A DNA stretch of 64,000 bases from CAVUCE01 sp963739985 (GTDB lineage Bacteria; Bacteroidota; Ignavibacteria; Ignavibacteriales; Ignavibacteriaceae): assembly GCA_963739985.1 (NCBI GenBank), contig CAVUCE010000001.1:62001-126000 (forward strand), read 5' to 3'. Shown piece after piece: positions 31,900 through 41,879 of the stretch (within the stretch, counting starts at the first letter, position 1; every line of letters starts with the position of its first letter). The notes beneath the pieces were generated by a model. The model saw nothing but the letters and a program-made list of their open reading frames with translations. It was not told the origin of the DNA and ran no database searches. The position numbers and the translations under genes were made by a program.

Positions 31900-33411
31900 T
31901 TAAAATCCTAGAAGAGCAATAGAGCTTTTGGCTATATTAACAAGAGGTGTAAAATAGATTCCAAAAAGTAAAACCGGGATTACCATTGCAACTGTAAGAA
32001 CCGTATTTGGTATTGAAGCTGTAAATGGTTCGACTTCTTTTTCGCTCGCATCAAGAAACATGTTTTTCAAAATCTTAATATAATAATATAGTGAAACAAC
32101 AGTATTTAGAAGTGCAATTACAGCAACAATAATCATTTTTGCATTTACAAGAGCAATGAAAAGATAAAGCTTTCCGATAAATCCGGCCGTAGGCGGCAAG
32201 CCTGTAAGAGAGACTAAAAATATACCTAAACAAACCGCAAGGAAAGGAGTCTTAGAACCCAATCCTTTATAATCGTCTAAATCTTCACTGCCAATTTTAT
32301 TCGCAATCAACATAACAATAAAGAAAGCGCCTAAATTCATAAACGCGTAAACAATAAAGTATATTAATATTGCAGTTAATCCTTGGTCTGATAAAACAGC
32401 AAGTCCAAGCAGTAAATAGCCTGCATGAGCAATACTTGAATAGGCGAGAAGCCTTTTAATATTATTTTGCCAAAGAGCCGTAAAATTACCGAGTGTCATT
32501 GTTAATATTGAAATGACAATTATTATCGCTCTCCAGTCGACCAAGCCCAGCAACTCCCAATCACCATTTGGAGCAACATTTTTAATAAATGTAATTTTTA
32601 TAAACCTTACAAATAGAGCAAAACCAGCAGCTTTACTTGCTATAGAAAGATAAGCTGTGATTGGAATAGGAGCGCCTTCGTAAACATCCGGTGTCCAGAA
32701 ATGAAAAGGGGCGGCAGAAATTTTAAATCCAATTCCTGTAAATACTAACAATCCCGCGAGCAGTAAAGTAAAACTCTGAATATCGGTAGATTGAAGAACA
32801 GTGTTAATTTGATATAAATTAGTTGACCCGGTTAAACCGTATATAAGAGAAATACCAAAGAGCATAATTCCGGAAGATGTTCCGCCATAAATAACATATT
32901 TAAGAGAAGCTTCGCTGTTCCTTAAGCTTTGTTTGGTTATTCCAACCAATACATAAGATGATAAAGAGACTAATTCAATTGATAAATAGATTACAATTAA
33001 ATCCGCCGCTGAAACCATAAAGAACATACCGAGTATCATTCCGAATATTAAAGAATAATATTCTCCTTGCCGCTCTATCATTTTTTTTATTTCATCTGAT
33101 GACATTGAAAACAATACAACAAGAACGGAAGCCAGAATAATTAATCCTTTAAAAAAACTTCCGAAATGGTCTGTTATTATCATACCGGTTTTACTGCCGT
33201 CAGCTATAAAGCCAAAAGCACTAATGCCAAAATCAGCTAAAACAAAATAAAATGCGGTCAACAAGCCAATAAGAGAAATATAGGGGAGAAGTTTTTTGTT
33301 TTTCCCCATTATTAAATCCATTGTTACAATTGCAACCAGGGTGATTGAAATTGCAAGCTCAGGTCTTATTAGCCTTAAACTATCAACTATATAATTAAGA
33401 TTAATTTCCAC
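31900..33411 (-). CDS. nuoN: NADH-quinone oxidoreductase subunit N
   Basis: Protein of 503 residues with about 14 membrane helices, one of three antiporter-like proton-pumping subunits of complex I. Family features are LSIELVSLSSYVLVG (conserved Glu), GTSSGIMLFGISLIYG, GIGFKISAAPFHFWTPDVYEGAP (conserved Lys and the helix VII/VIII break) and LAYSSIAHAGYLLLG. The length is close to E. coli NuoN. It is the last gene of the operon, 34 bases after nuoM and just before an intrinsic terminator. Confidence 0.95.
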   Translation of the reverse strand: MEINLNYIVDSLRLIRPELAISITLVAIVTMDLIMGKNKKLLPYISLIGLLTAFYFVLADFGISAFGFIADGSKTGMIITDHFGSFFKGLIILASVLVVLFSMSSDEIKKMIERQGEYYSLIFGMILGMFFMVSAADLIVIYLSIELVSLSSYVLVGITKQSLRNSEASLKYVIYGGTSSGIMLFGISLIYGLTGSTNLYQINTVLQSTDIQSFTLLLAGLLVFTGIGFKISAAPFHFWTPDVYEGAPIPITAYLSIASKAAGFALFVRFIKITFIKNVAPNGDWELLGLVDWRAIIIVISILTMTLGNFTALWQNNIKRLLAYSSIAHAGYLLLGLAVLSDQGLTAILIYFIVYAFMNLGAFFIVMLIANKIGSEDLDDYKGLGSKTPFLAVCLGIFLVSLTGLPPTAGFIGKLYLFIALVNAKMIIVAVIALLNTVVSLYYYIKILKNMFLDASEKEVEPFTASIPNTVLTVAMVIPVLLFGIYFTPLVNIAKSSIALLGF

Positions 33412-33445
33412 TTTAGTCTAACAATAAAATTTTGAAAAATATATT

Positions 33446-35050
33446 TTATAATCCTAACAATGAACTGTAAACGTGTTGAGAATTTGCCATAAACTTAACC
33501 ATAGCGTTAACTGAAGTATTCATCAGGTTTAGCATGGCAGAAGGATAAACTCCTAAAAAGATAACTATTAGTCCTAGCGGAACTAACATAGCATATTCTC
33601 TAATACTCATATCAGGAAGTTTATTCCATTTTTCTTTTAATTCTCCAAGATAAATTCTCTGGAATGTCCACAACATGTATCCGGCTCCCAAAAGAATTCC
33701 AAGAGTAGAGATAATGGTTATAACTCTGATTGATTCGGATCCGAAGGCACCTAGGAAAACGAATGCTTCAGAAACGAATCCGCTTAATCCGGGCAACCCG
33801 ATTGCAGCAAAGAATGCAAGAGTTGTAAATCCGGTATAGACCGGCATCTGAGTGGCCAAACCGCCAAATGCACTAATTTCTCTCGTATGAGATCTATCGT
33901 AAATAATTCCAACGATGATAAAGAGCATTGCTGTGATTGTTCCGTGATTAAACATTTGAAGTACTGCGCCGGAAATTCCCATCGTATTTAACGAAGCCAT
34001 TCCGAGTAACACAAAACCCATATGCGAAACAGATGAATAAGCGATCAATTTCTTAAAGTCTTTCTGGGCCATCGCACACAGAGCACCGTATATTATGTTA
34101 ATCATACCGAACAATGCAATATACCAGGCTAATTGTCTTGTAATTTCCGGGAAAATAGGAAAGCTTATTCTTAATATTCCGTAAGTACCCATCTTTAAAA
34201 GTACACCTGCAAGAATAACACTTATTGCTGTAGGTGCTTCAACGTGAGCATCGGGTAACCAAGTATGGAAAGGGAACATTGGGATTTTTATTGCGAATCC
34301 AACGAATAATGCAATGTAAGCAACCATTCGCCAATTGTTGGGATTCATCGGCGACAGAATTCCCGTTGGTGTGTAATTATGAACATCCATCAAGGCAAGT
34401 AAGTTGAATGTAAATACTTTTGTTCCGTCTATTAGTGTCTCGTGAGCACTAAAGTATAAGCCGATCATAACGAGTAAAATGAATATACTTCCGAATAAAG
34501 TATAAAGGAAGAACTTGATTGCTGCATATTCTCTTCTAGGTCCGCCCCATACTCCAATTAAGAAATACATCGGGAGTAACATAAGTTCCCAGAAAATGTA
34601 GAATAAGAAGAAATCTAAGGCGACGAAAACACCCATCATTCCGGTATCGAGAAGTAGGAACAATGCAAAATAGCCTTTAATAGATTTATCAATTTTCCAA
34701 GATGCGAGTGTAGCTACAAAGGTTATTATTGCAGTTAACAAAACCATCGGAACACTTAAACCATCGAGACCTAAAAAGTAATCGATCTTGATCTTCCCAA
34801 TCCATGAAAAACCGGAAATTTCAATCCACTTAAATTTCTCGATGAATTGGAATGAATTAGGATCGTTAAACCCTCCAAGCGAGTAGTTATAGAAATGAAG
34901 AATAACTAATGCAAGAATAACCTGAACTCCGGTTATCAGCAAAGTTAAATTCTTTATTACTTTTCCTTGAGACTTGGGTAGGAATAAAATGATTATCATT
35001 CCTACAATAGGGAGGAATGTTATAAACGATAAGATTGGGAAATTTTCCAT
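33446..35050 (-). CDS. nuoM: NADH-quinone oxidoreductase subunit M
   Basis: Protein of 534 residues with about 14 membrane helices, the second antiporter-like subunit of complex I. Key landmarks: FYIFWELMLLPMYFLIGVWG (Glu in the helix V proton path), FAIKIPMFPFHTWLPDAHVEAPTA (Lys plus the discontinuous helix), LAGVLLKMGTYGILR and IAYSSVSHMGFVLLG. It lies between nuoL and nuoN with 25 and 34 base gaps. Nothing odd was seen in the sequence. Confidence 0.96.
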   Translation of the reverse strand: MENFPILSFITFLPIVGMIIILFLPKSQGKVIKNLTLLITGVQVILALVILHFYNYSLGGFNDPNSFQFIEKFKWIEISGFSWIGKIKIDYFLGLDGLSVPMVLLTAIITFVATLASWKIDKSIKGYFALFLLLDTGMMGVFVALDFFLFYIFWELMLLPMYFLIGVWGGPRREYAAIKFFLYTLFGSIFILLVMIGLYFSAHETLIDGTKVFTFNLLALMDVHNYTPTGILSPMNPNNWRMVAYIALFVGFAIKIPMFPFHTWLPDAHVEAPTAISVILAGVLLKMGTYGILRISFPIFPEITRQLAWYIALFGMINIIYGALCAMAQKDFKKLIAYSSVSHMGFVLLGMASLNTMGISGAVLQMFNHGTITAMLFIIVGIIYDRSHTREISAFGGLATQMPVYTGFTTLAFFAAIGLPGLSGFVSEAFVFLGAFGSESIRVITIISTLGILLGAGYMLWTFQRIYLGELKEKWNKLPDMSIREYAMLVPLGLIVIFLGVYPSAMLNLMNTSVNAMVKFMANSQHVYSSLLGL

Positions 35051-35075
35051 GTTTTATTTACCTAAGAGTTTCAAA

Positions 35076-37184
35076 CTAAAATGACTTAAAAACGAATAAT
35101 AATATTACTAATGAAAAGACAACCAATACGATATAAGTTTGGACTTTCCCGGTTTGTAATCTTCTAAAGAACAAGCCGATCATTCCGCTTATATATGCCA
35201 TAAGATTTACCAAACCATCAACAACAACGCTGTCAAACCTTCCGCTGAATCTAGAGATAGATTTAGTTATTGTGGCAGAGCCGTTTACAATTCCATCAAC
35301 TATATTGGAATCGAACCACGCAAGTATTCGACTTAAAGCTAGTGTGCCGGCAACAAATGTGGCATCATAAATTTCGTCTACATACCATTTATTAAACGAT
35401 AATTTATATAGAGGTTTAACAGAATTTGCAACTTTATCCGGATCAATTTTCTTCCACTGATACATAGAAAAAGCTAATAGAATTCCGGAAAGAGCAAGAG
35501 TTAAAGAAAGAATCATAGATGGTACATGCGCATGATGCATAGCTTCCATATACATCTCCGAATACACAATCTCTTCACCTGCTTCAGCTTTTTTAACTTC
35601 TGTTCCCGTTTCTACAACTTCAGATTTCATGAAGTTATATCTTGTATCTTGAGGAACTACACTTGCTGGAGTTTTAACCCATTTCGATAAAAACGCTCCT
35701 GCCTCGGGATTAAAAGGATTTGGAGTATACCAAATAAAAATTGAAAGTGTGGCTAATACAACCAAAGGCATTGCCATATTGAATTTAGATTCGTGCGCAT
35801 GATCGTATTTGTGTTGATCTCTTGGTTTTCCGTGGAAAGTTAATATAACCAAACGGAACATGTAGAATGCGGTTAACAAGGCTACAAAGAATCCAACAAT
35901 CGCAAAAAACCAGTTCCCGGTAAGAGAACCAAAAGCAAATGATCCGGCAAGAATTCCGTCTTTACTTAAGAAACCGGAAGTTAAAGGAATACCGGAAATA
36001 GCTAATGAAGCGGTAAGAAAAGTTGCGTAAGTAATAGGCATCTTCTTTCTTAATCCACCCATATTATTGATATCTTGTTCATGGTGCATTGCATGAATAA
36101 CCGATCCGGAACCAAGGAATAAAAGAGCTTTAAAGAAAGCGTGTGTTATAAGATGAAAGAATCCAAATGTGTAGGCACCAACTCCTAAAGCCATTACCAT
36201 ATAGCCTAGCTGACTAATAGTAGAGTAGGCGAGTACCTTTTTAATATCGTTCTGTGTTAGAGCTATAGTTGCCGGAATGAGTGCTGATAATGCACCGATA
36301 ATAGCTATGAATAATAAAGCTCCGCCAGTCAACATCGGGAAAATTCTCGTGATTAAAAATACGCCGGCTGCAACCATAGTGGCAGCATGGATTAACGCAC
36401 TCACTGGAGTAGGACCTTCCATTGCGTCCGGTAACCAAACGTGTAACGGGAACTGTGCAGATTTTCCTATTGCGCCGCAGAAGATTAAAATACCGGTAAC
36501 CGTCAACCATGTTTCGCTGTTAAAAGGTAAACGACCGGCAGCTATCTGATTAAAGATTTCGGAAAAAGTAAAAGTATGATATGTTAAGAATAGAATCAGA
36601 ATGCCTGCAAACATTCCAATATCACCAACTCTATTTACAAGAAATGCTTTTTTTGCAGCATTAGAAGCTGATTTTTTCTCGAACCAAAAACCAATTAAGA
36701 GATAAGATGATAAACCAACTAATTCCCAAAAAACATACATCATTAAAATGTTATGTGTAAATACTATTCCGGTCATGGAGAAGGTAAATATTCCTAAGTA
36801 AGCAAAATATCTGTTATATCTTTTATCTCCTTTCATGTAATCAATTGAGAATACATGAACAAGCATGCTTATTAAAAGAACAACAAAAATCATAATTGCA
36901 GCAGTATTATCAATCAAAAAACCAAGATTGATTTTTAAGTTCCCGATAAACGGCGCGTCCTTAAGATCAATCCATGTAAACTGACTGACAATATTTGTAT
37001 TGACGAATGTTGTCAGTTTTGTATATAACAAAACAACACCGCCGATGAAACTTAAAATGATAATTGCTAATTCGAATAGGTATAAATTCTTAATCTTTTT
37101 GCCGAAGATTAAAGTAATTATGAATCCCAGCAAGGGAAGAAAAAGAATTGCCGTAGCCAACTGTATAATTGTAGATTCTGTCAT
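35076..37184 (-). CDS. nuoL: NADH-quinone oxidoreductase subunit L
   Basis: Protein of 702 residues, longer than E. coli NuoL (613) because of an inserted Glu/Ala-rich segment around 510-555 (ETGTEVKKAEAGEEIV) before the C-terminal lateral helix region. Landmarks: YVFWELVGLSSYLLIGFW (Glu), GKSAQFPLHVWLPDAMEGPTPVS, ALIHAATMVAAGVFLI and LAYSTISQLGYMVMALG. The long C-terminal helix that braces the membrane arm is present near 585-700. It begins 6 bases after nuoK. It pumps protons with NuoM and NuoN at the distal end of the membrane arm. Confidence 0.96.
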   Translation of the reverse strand: MTESTIIQLATAILFLPLLGFIITLIFGKKIKNLYLFELAIIILSFIGGVVLLYTKLTTFVNTNIVSQFTWIDLKDAPFIGNLKINLGFLIDNTAAIMIFVVLLISMLVHVFSIDYMKGDKRYNRYFAYLGIFTFSMTGIVFTHNILMMYVFWELVGLSSYLLIGFWFEKKSASNAAKKAFLVNRVGDIGMFAGILILFLTYHTFTFSEIFNQIAAGRLPFNSETWLTVTGILIFCGAIGKSAQFPLHVWLPDAMEGPTPVSALIHAATMVAAGVFLITRIFPMLTGGALLFIAIIGALSALIPATIALTQNDIKKVLAYSTISQLGYMVMALGVGAYTFGFFHLITHAFFKALLFLGSGSVIHAMHHEQDINNMGGLRKKMPITYATFLTASLAISGIPLTSGFLSKDGILAGSFAFGSLTGNWFFAIVGFFVALLTAFYMFRLVILTFHGKPRDQHKYDHAHESKFNMAMPLVVLATLSIFIWYTPNPFNPEAGAFLSKWVKTPASVVPQDTRYNFMKSEVVETGTEVKKAEAGEEIVYSEMYMEAMHHAHVPSMILSLTLALSGILLAFSMYQWKKIDPDKVANSVKPLYKLSFNKWYVDEIYDATFVAGTLALSRILAWFDSNIVDGIVNGSATITKSISRFSGRFDSVVVDGLVNLMAYISGMIGLFFRRLQTGKVQTYIVLVVFSLVILLFVFKSF

Positions 37185-37190
37185 AAAAAC

Positions 37191-37502
37191 CTAATCTTTT
37201 AATGTATCTATTTCATCAACATTAACTGTTGAGAAAGTTTTGTAAATATTTAAAACTATCGCAAGTGCAATCGCAGCTTCGGCTGCAGCAAGAATAATTA
37301 CGAACAAAGCCATAATTTGTCCTTGATAGCCGAAATTTCCGTATTTGGCAAAAGCGATAAAATTTATGTTAGCTGAATTAAGTATCAATTCAATTCCCAT
37401 AAGTACCATCACAGCGTTTTTCCTGGTAACAATACCAAAAATACCCAGCGAAAAGAGAATTGTACTGACAACTAAAAAATGATTTAATCCTATGTGCATC
37501 AT
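37191..37502 (-). CDS. nuoK: NADH-quinone oxidoreductase subunit K
   Basis: Protein of 103 residues with three membrane helices, typical for NuoK. It contains VMLMGIELILNSANINFIAF with the membrane Glu (Glu in GIEL) and a second buried Glu in AAAEAAIALAIVL, both part of the proton path. Two ATG codons follow each other at the start; either may be used. It lies 6 bases before nuoL and 13 after nuoJ. Confidence 0.95.
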   Translation of the reverse strand: MMHIGLNHFLVVSTILFSLGIFGIVTRKNAVMVLMGIELILNSANINFIAFAKYGNFGYQGQIMALFVIILAAAEAAIALAIVLNIYKTFSTVNVDEIDTLKD

Positions 37503-37515
37503 ATTATTTTTATAA

Positions 37516-38004
37516 TTATTTACGCGCTATAGAAGCAGCCCCTATTAGCGCAATTAAAAGTAGAATACCAAGTAACTCAAAAACCAAAGCATATTGTTGT
37601 AATAAAACCATTCCTAATGAACCGGCTGTAGAAGTCGGTATAGTTGTATTATAAGATTTCCAATTAGTTGTTATCATTACAGCAGCTATAATTCCTGCAA
37701 AAATACCCACACCAATTGCAGCAGGAACAACTTGAAGAGTACCTGTTTTAATTTGAACATTTGTAATTTTATTGGTAAGCATTACACCAAACATAATTAG
37801 TATCAAGATACCGCCAACATAAACAATCAATTGAACAACGGCTATAAAATCGGCACCGAGTAATACATAGATTCCCGCAACACCAAAAAAGGTGAATAAA
37901 AGGTAGAAAGCCGAATAAACAATGTTTCTTGTATTTACAACGAAGAAAGCCGAAAGAACGGTTATTATAGCAAATAAATAGAAAATAATATCGTAAATAT
38001 TCAT
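37516..38004 (-). CDS. nuoJ: NADH-quinone oxidoreductase subunit J
   Basis: Protein of 162 residues with five membrane helices from the ATG at 38004 (MNIYDIIFYLFAIITVLSAF). Landmarks: NIVYSAFYLLFTFFGVAGIYVLLGADFIAVVQLIVYVGGILILIMFGVMLT, the helix with the pi-bulge important for coupling. A longer frame reaches back into nuoI, but that part is nuoI in another phase. The AAGGATGA near 38014-38021 serves as ribosome site. The start lies 5 bases after the nuoI stop. Confidence 0.93.
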   Translation of the reverse strand: MNIYDIIFYLFAIITVLSAFFVVNTRNIVYSAFYLLFTFFGVAGIYVLLGADFIAVVQLIVYVGGILILIMFGVMLTNKITNVQIKTGTLQVVPAAIGVGIFAGIIAAVMITTNWKSYNTTIPTSTAGSLGMVLLQQYALVFELLGILLLIALIGAASIARK

Positions 38005-38008
38005 AGTA

Positions 38009-38572
38009 TTATTCATCCTTCTTTTCAGCTTTTTTGGCCTCAGCTGCCGCCGCAGCAGCTGCAGCTTTTTGTGCCGCTTTTTCAGCTTCGAGTTTTGCAA
38101 AATTATCTTTTTTCTCTATACGCTCGTCAGGCGTAAGAGTTACAAAATCATAAACAAGATTATTGCGTTCATATTCAGAAAATTCAAATACATCTGTCAT
38201 ATAAATACACTCGGTTGGGCAGGGGAAAACGCACAATTGACAATAGCAACATTTAGCTATATCTATATCAAATTTGGTAACCCATAGAGCTTTTTTCTTT
38301 CCGTTTGATGTTTTACCCAAATCTTCGGTAGGTAATCCTTTAACCGTTTCAATGCTAATACAATTTACCGGGCAAGCTCTAGCGCATTGGTCGCAGCCAA
38401 TACAATCATCCATATTCACATAAAGACGATTTCTTTCTCTTTCCGGTAACTCTAATTTTACATCCGGATACTGAATTGTTACTGCCGGAACAAACAAATG
38501 TTTAAAGGTAACCCTCATTCCTATGGAGACAGTCCTTAAAGCGTTCCAGATATTCTGTAAATATTTTTTCAT
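38009..38572 (-). CDS. nuoI: NADH-quinone oxidoreductase subunit I (8Fe ferredoxin-type)
   Basis: From ATG 38572 the protein is 187 residues. It carries two 4Fe-4S motifs, CIGCDQCARACPVNCI and CCYCQLCVFPCPTECI, which hold clusters N6a and N6b in the peripheral arm. The N-terminal MKKYLQNIWNALRTVSIGMRVT is the amphipathic anchor. The C-terminus is an Ala/Lys/Glu-rich tail (about 165-187, e.g. KLEAEKAAQKAAAAAAAAEA) that is not part of the usual fold. The upstream-extended frame to 38650 would overlap nuoH and is not used. Confidence 0.95.
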   Translation of the reverse strand: MKKYLQNIWNALRTVSIGMRVTFKHLFVPAVTIQYPDVKLELPERERNRLYVNMDDCIGCDQCARACPVNCISIETVKGLPTEDLGKTSNGKKKALWVTKFDIDIAKCCYCQLCVFPCPTECIYMTDVFEFSEYERNNLVYDFVTLTPDERIEKKDNFAKLEAEKAAQKAAAAAAAAEAKKAEKKDE

Positions 38573-38580
38573 GATAATTT

Positions 38581-39654
38581 TTATAAAACTGTTATTAAAC
38601 CAACTATAATTAAGTTCACAAAAGCAAAAGGAATTAAATATTTCCAACAAATAGCCATAAGTTGATCAACTCTTAGTCTGGGTAAAGTCCATCGTAACCA
38701 CATTTGAACAAAAACAAAGAAGAGTCCTTTTACAGTGAACCAGAAAAATTGTTCTATAGGAATTAGCCAATGTGCGTTAAAAAGATTGCCAAGATATCCG
38801 AATGGTGATTGATAACCCCCGAAGAAAATTGCTACTACAATTGCAGATACTGCAAACATGTTAGCGTATTCGGCTAAGAAGAACATCGCGAATTTCATTC
38901 CTGAATATTCTGTGTGGTATCCGGAAACCAATTCCGATTCTGCTTCCGGGATATCGAACGGAGTACGGTTTACTTCAGCAAGCGTGCTTGTATATAATAT
39001 TAGAAAACCTACTATCATAAAAGGAATGAATAAAAATTTCTGAACTCCGAATACGGGGCCGCCGAAGATCATCCAATTCCAAAAATGTCCCGTCTGAAGT
39101 TCACTTAAAGTATAAAGATTTAATGTTCCTGTAATCATCACCACAGTTATAATTACCATAATCGTTGGGATTTCGTAACTTATCATCTGAGCAACAGACC
39201 TCATTGATCCAAGTAATGAATACTTGTTATTGGAAGCCCAGCCTGCCATAAGTATTCCGGCAACGACCAAACTTGAAACCGCGACTATAAAAAATATTCC
39301 TAAATCGATATTTCCGCCTATATAAGCACTTGAAAATGGAATAGCGGCGAAAGCAGCATAGCTTCCCGCAAATACTAAAACCGGTGCCAGATTGAATAAT
39401 TTTTTATCTGTATCGTCAGCCATTATATCTTCTTTTTGGAGAAGCTTAAGAATATCGGCTACGGTTTGTAAAATACCGTGATAACCAACTCTCATCGGGC
39501 CAAGACGATCTTGCATGTGCGCCGAAACTTTTCTTTCCGCCAGCACAGCAATTAAAGCAAAGGGAAGAATGAACAAAAATAATGGAAGCATACTAGAGAT
39601 TATAGCTGCAATAATAGAACTTCCGGTTATATGAACTAAAAAATCGTAAATCAT
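38581..39654 (-). CDS. nuoH: NADH-quinone oxidoreductase subunit H
   Basis: Protein of 357 residues with about eight membrane helices. Landmarks: LIAVLAERKVSAHMQDRLGPMRVGYHGILQTVADILKLLQKED near the quinone site, YEIPTIM, LAEVNRTPFDIPEAESELVSGYHTEYSGM (the Glu-rich loop linked to the E-channel) and WLRWTLPRLRVDQLM. Its ATG overlaps the nuoD stop in the ATGA arrangement, so translation is coupled. NuoH joins the quinone chamber to the proton path. Confidence 0.96.
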   Translation of the reverse strand: MIYDFLVHITGSSIIAAIISSMLPLFLFILPFALIAVLAERKVSAHMQDRLGPMRVGYHGILQTVADILKLLQKEDIMADDTDKKLFNLAPVLVFAGSYAAFAAIPFSSAYIGGNIDLGIFFIVAVSSLVVAGILMAGWASNNKYSLLGSMRSVAQMISYEIPTIMVIITVVMITGTLNLYTLSELQTGHFWNWMIFGGPVFGVQKFLFIPFMIVGFLILYTSTLAEVNRTPFDIPEAESELVSGYHTEYSGMKFAMFFLAEYANMFAVSAIVVAIFFGGYQSPFGYLGNLFNAHWLIPIEQFFWFTVKGLFFVFVQMWLRWTLPRLRVDQLMAICWKYLIPFAFVNLIIVGLITVL

Positions 39655-40766
39655 CGGTCAACCTCCCCTAATACAATATCAATGCTACCAAGTATTGCAA
39701 TTACATCCGCTACCATATGTCCTTTGCAAAGTTCATCCATAACTCCGAGGTTAACGAATGAAGGTGCGCGAACTTTAACTCTAAACGGACTTGTGGTTCC
39801 GTTGCTCATTATAAAATATCCTAATTCACCTTTTGGATTTTCGACTCTACCATAAACTTGTCCAACCGGTGGTTTTACTCTCTTAGGAATCGCAGAACTA
39901 ACATCACCTTCCGGTAATTGATCCAGAGCTTGCTCAACAATTCTTAAGCTCTGTTCCATTTCGAGGATTCTTATATAATATCTATCCCAGCAATCTCCGG
40001 TAGTTCCCATTAATCCTTCGCCAACGGGGATTTCAAAATCAAATTTATTATAAACAGAATAAGGATCATCTTTGCGAAGATCCCATTTCATTCCGCTTGC
40101 TCTAAGGCCGGGCCCTGTTACACCAAAATTCACAGCGGTATCTACGGGAAGAATACCAACGTTTGCGGTTCTTTCAATAAATATTTGATTGCCCGTCAAG
40201 AGATCGTTTAATTCTTTAATTTTTGGTCTGAAATACTGAATGAAATCTCTTGTTAGCCTTACGAAATCTGGATGTAAATCGTGTGAAACTCCACCGATCC
40301 ATATATAATTATATAATAACCTTGCGCCGCAAGTCATTTCAAATAAGCTTAATATTTTTTCACGATCTCTAAAACAAAATAGGAAAGGGGTAACCGCGCC
40401 AACATCAGCTCCATAAGTTCCCAAAGCTACCAAATGAGAAGCGATTCTTTGAAGCTCGCCCATAATTACTCTTATATATTCAACTCTTTCCGGGATTTCT
40501 ATTCCAAGTAATTTTTCTACAGCCACAGCATAAGCAAATTCATTATACATCGACGCTAAATAATCCATTCGGTCGGTATAAGGAATTATTTGAGGATAAG
40601 TCATTGCTTCAGCATGTTTCTCAAAACATCTATGGAGATATCCGATATGAGGTGTAACCTTGGTAATTATTTCACCTTCTAGTTGAAGCTCGAGACGCAG
40701 CACTCCGTGAGTCGAAGGGTGCTGAGGTCCCATATTAAGCGTCATTTCTTCAGTTTTAAGCGACAT
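39651..40766 (-). CDS. nuoD: NADH-quinone oxidoreductase subunit D
   Basis: Protein of 371 residues, soluble. It has the 49-kDa/NiFe-hydrogenase-like signature: LNMGPQHPSTHGVLRLELQLEGE at the start, PHIGYLHRCFEKHAE, YTDRMDYLASMYNEFAYAVAVE, then the C-terminal ending GSIDIVLGEVDR. It forms part of the quinone pocket with NuoB. The nickel ligands of hydrogenases are absent, as expected. Its stop overlaps the nuoH start, and it is separate from nuoC, unlike the fused nuoCD of enterobacteria. Confidence 0.96.
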   Translation of the reverse strand: MSLKTEEMTLNMGPQHPSTHGVLRLELQLEGEIITKVTPHIGYLHRCFEKHAEAMTYPQIIPYTDRMDYLASMYNEFAYAVAVEKLLGIEIPERVEYIRVIMGELQRIASHLVALGTYGADVGAVTPFLFCFRDREKILSLFEMTCGARLLYNYIWIGGVSHDLHPDFVRLTRDFIQYFRPKIKELNDLLTGNQIFIERTANVGILPVDTAVNFGVTGPGLRASGMKWDLRKDDPYSVYNKFDFEIPVGEGLMGTTGDCWDRYYIRILEMEQSLRIVEQALDQLPEGDVSSAIPKRVKPPVGQVYGRVENPKGELGYFIMSNGTTSPFRVKVRAPSFVNLGVMDELCKGHMVADVIAILGSIDIVLGEVDR

Positions 40767-40797
40767 AAGTGTTTAGTTTCTATTAATTTCAAAAATC

Positions 40798-41328
40798 TTA
40801 ATAAGGAACTTTCATTCCCTGATAATATTCCGGATTCTGATAATCTTTTCTCAATGGGTATCCGGCTTCCCAATCATATGGCATTAGAATTCTTCTTAAA
40901 TCCGGATGATTTAAAAAGTTAATTCCTATCATATCGTAAGCTTCTCGTTCTTCCCAATTAGCATGTTTCCAAATATCTTCTACTGATGCAACTTCAGGAT
41001 TTTCTCTTGGTGAAGATACCTTTAAGGTAAGTTTGTGGCGTATTTCTGTTGATTCTAAATGATAAAAAACGCTGCAAGTTCCGCCAAGTATTTTAAGGTT
41101 ACCTTCTTCATCTTTGCCATTTTCACCGTTTGCATCATCAACGCCAGTTAGAAGAACTAGACTATCAAACTTTAACCCTTCTTCATCTCTAAGGAAGAAA
41201 GATACTTTGTCAATTTCGAGAGGAGCGACATCAATATACGGATCAATAGGTTGCTCGGATTGTAAAGCAATTATCGATTCGCCAAATTTTTCTTTTAATA
41301 AATTAAAAATTTCTTCTATAGTTTTCAT
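40798..41328 (-). CDS. nuoC: NADH-quinone oxidoreductase subunit C
   Basis: Protein of 176 residues. It matches the 30-kDa subunit: FHLE-type FYHLESTEIRHKLTLKVSSPRENPEVASVEDIWKHANWEEREAYDMIGINFLNHPDLRRILMPYDWEAGYPLRKDY. This is the usual NuoC signature with ERE(A/V)YDM and the DWEGxPLRKDY ending. Its ATG overlaps the nuoB stop by 4 bases. It helps dock NuoD in the peripheral arm. Confidence 0.96.
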   Translation of the reverse strand: MKTIEEIFNLLKEKFGESIIALQSEQPIDPYIDVAPLEIDKVSFFLRDEEGLKFDSLVLLTGVDDANGENGKDEEGNLKILGGTCSVFYHLESTEIRHKLTLKVSSPRENPEVASVEDIWKHANWEEREAYDMIGINFLNHPDLRRILMPYDWEAGYPLRKDYQNPEYYQGMKVPY

Positions 41329-41816
41329 ACTGATTTCTTAACTAGTGATTCTTTTCTAATCTTTTCTTGAAGTTTCAATAAACCTTCGAGCAAAGCTTCC
41401 GGACGAGGAGGACAACCGGGAACATACACATCAACCGGAATAACTCTATCAACACCTTTTAATACGTGATAACCATGTTCCCAGTATGGACCGCCGCAAT
41501 TTGAGCAGCTTCCCATTGAGATTACATATTTAGGCTCCGGCATTTGCTCATACAATCTTTTTATTCTGATCGCCATCTTCAAAGTAACTGTACCTGAAAT
41601 AATTATAACATCTGATTGACGGGGAGAAGGTCTTGGAATAACTCCAAAACGATCAAAATCATAATGAGAAGCGGAAGTTGCCATCATTTCGATAGCACAA
41701 CAAGCTAAACCAAAACCCATCTGCCAAAGTGAAGATAGTCTGGACCAATTCAATAAGTCTTCAACTTTTGTTATAACGATATTCTCGTCGGTAAACTGTT
41801 TGTCTAATAATCCCAT
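41325..41816 (-). CDS. nuoB: NADH-quinone oxidoreductase subunit B
   Basis: Protein of 163 residues carrying the N2 4Fe-4S cluster, the last redox centre before quinone. The ligands are the vicinal Cys-Cys in GFGLACCAIEMM plus cysteines in GSCSNCGG and VPGCPPRPEALLEG. It also has the conserved RFGVIPRPSPRQSDVIIISGTVT segment. It is the second gene of the operon, 63 bases after nuoA, and overlaps nuoC. Confidence 0.96.
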   Translation of the reverse strand: MGLLDKQFTDENIVITKVEDLLNWSRLSSLWQMGFGLACCAIEMMATSASHYDFDRFGVIPRPSPRQSDVIIISGTVTLKMAIRIKRLYEQMPEPKYVISMGSCSNCGGPYWEHGYHVLKGVDRVIPVDVYVPGCPPRPEALLEGLLKLQEKIRKESLVKKSV

Positions 41817-41879
41817 AATGTTTATCAGTATTTTTTCTAAAAATTTATTTTTTTAAAGCATGCATAAAATTGTGGCAAT

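Noticed and set aside
36241..36549. Open frames on both strands inside nuoL (and many frames antisense to the PAS kinases)
   Set aside because: They are shadows of long genes with clear family matches; no ribosome sites or recognisable domains.
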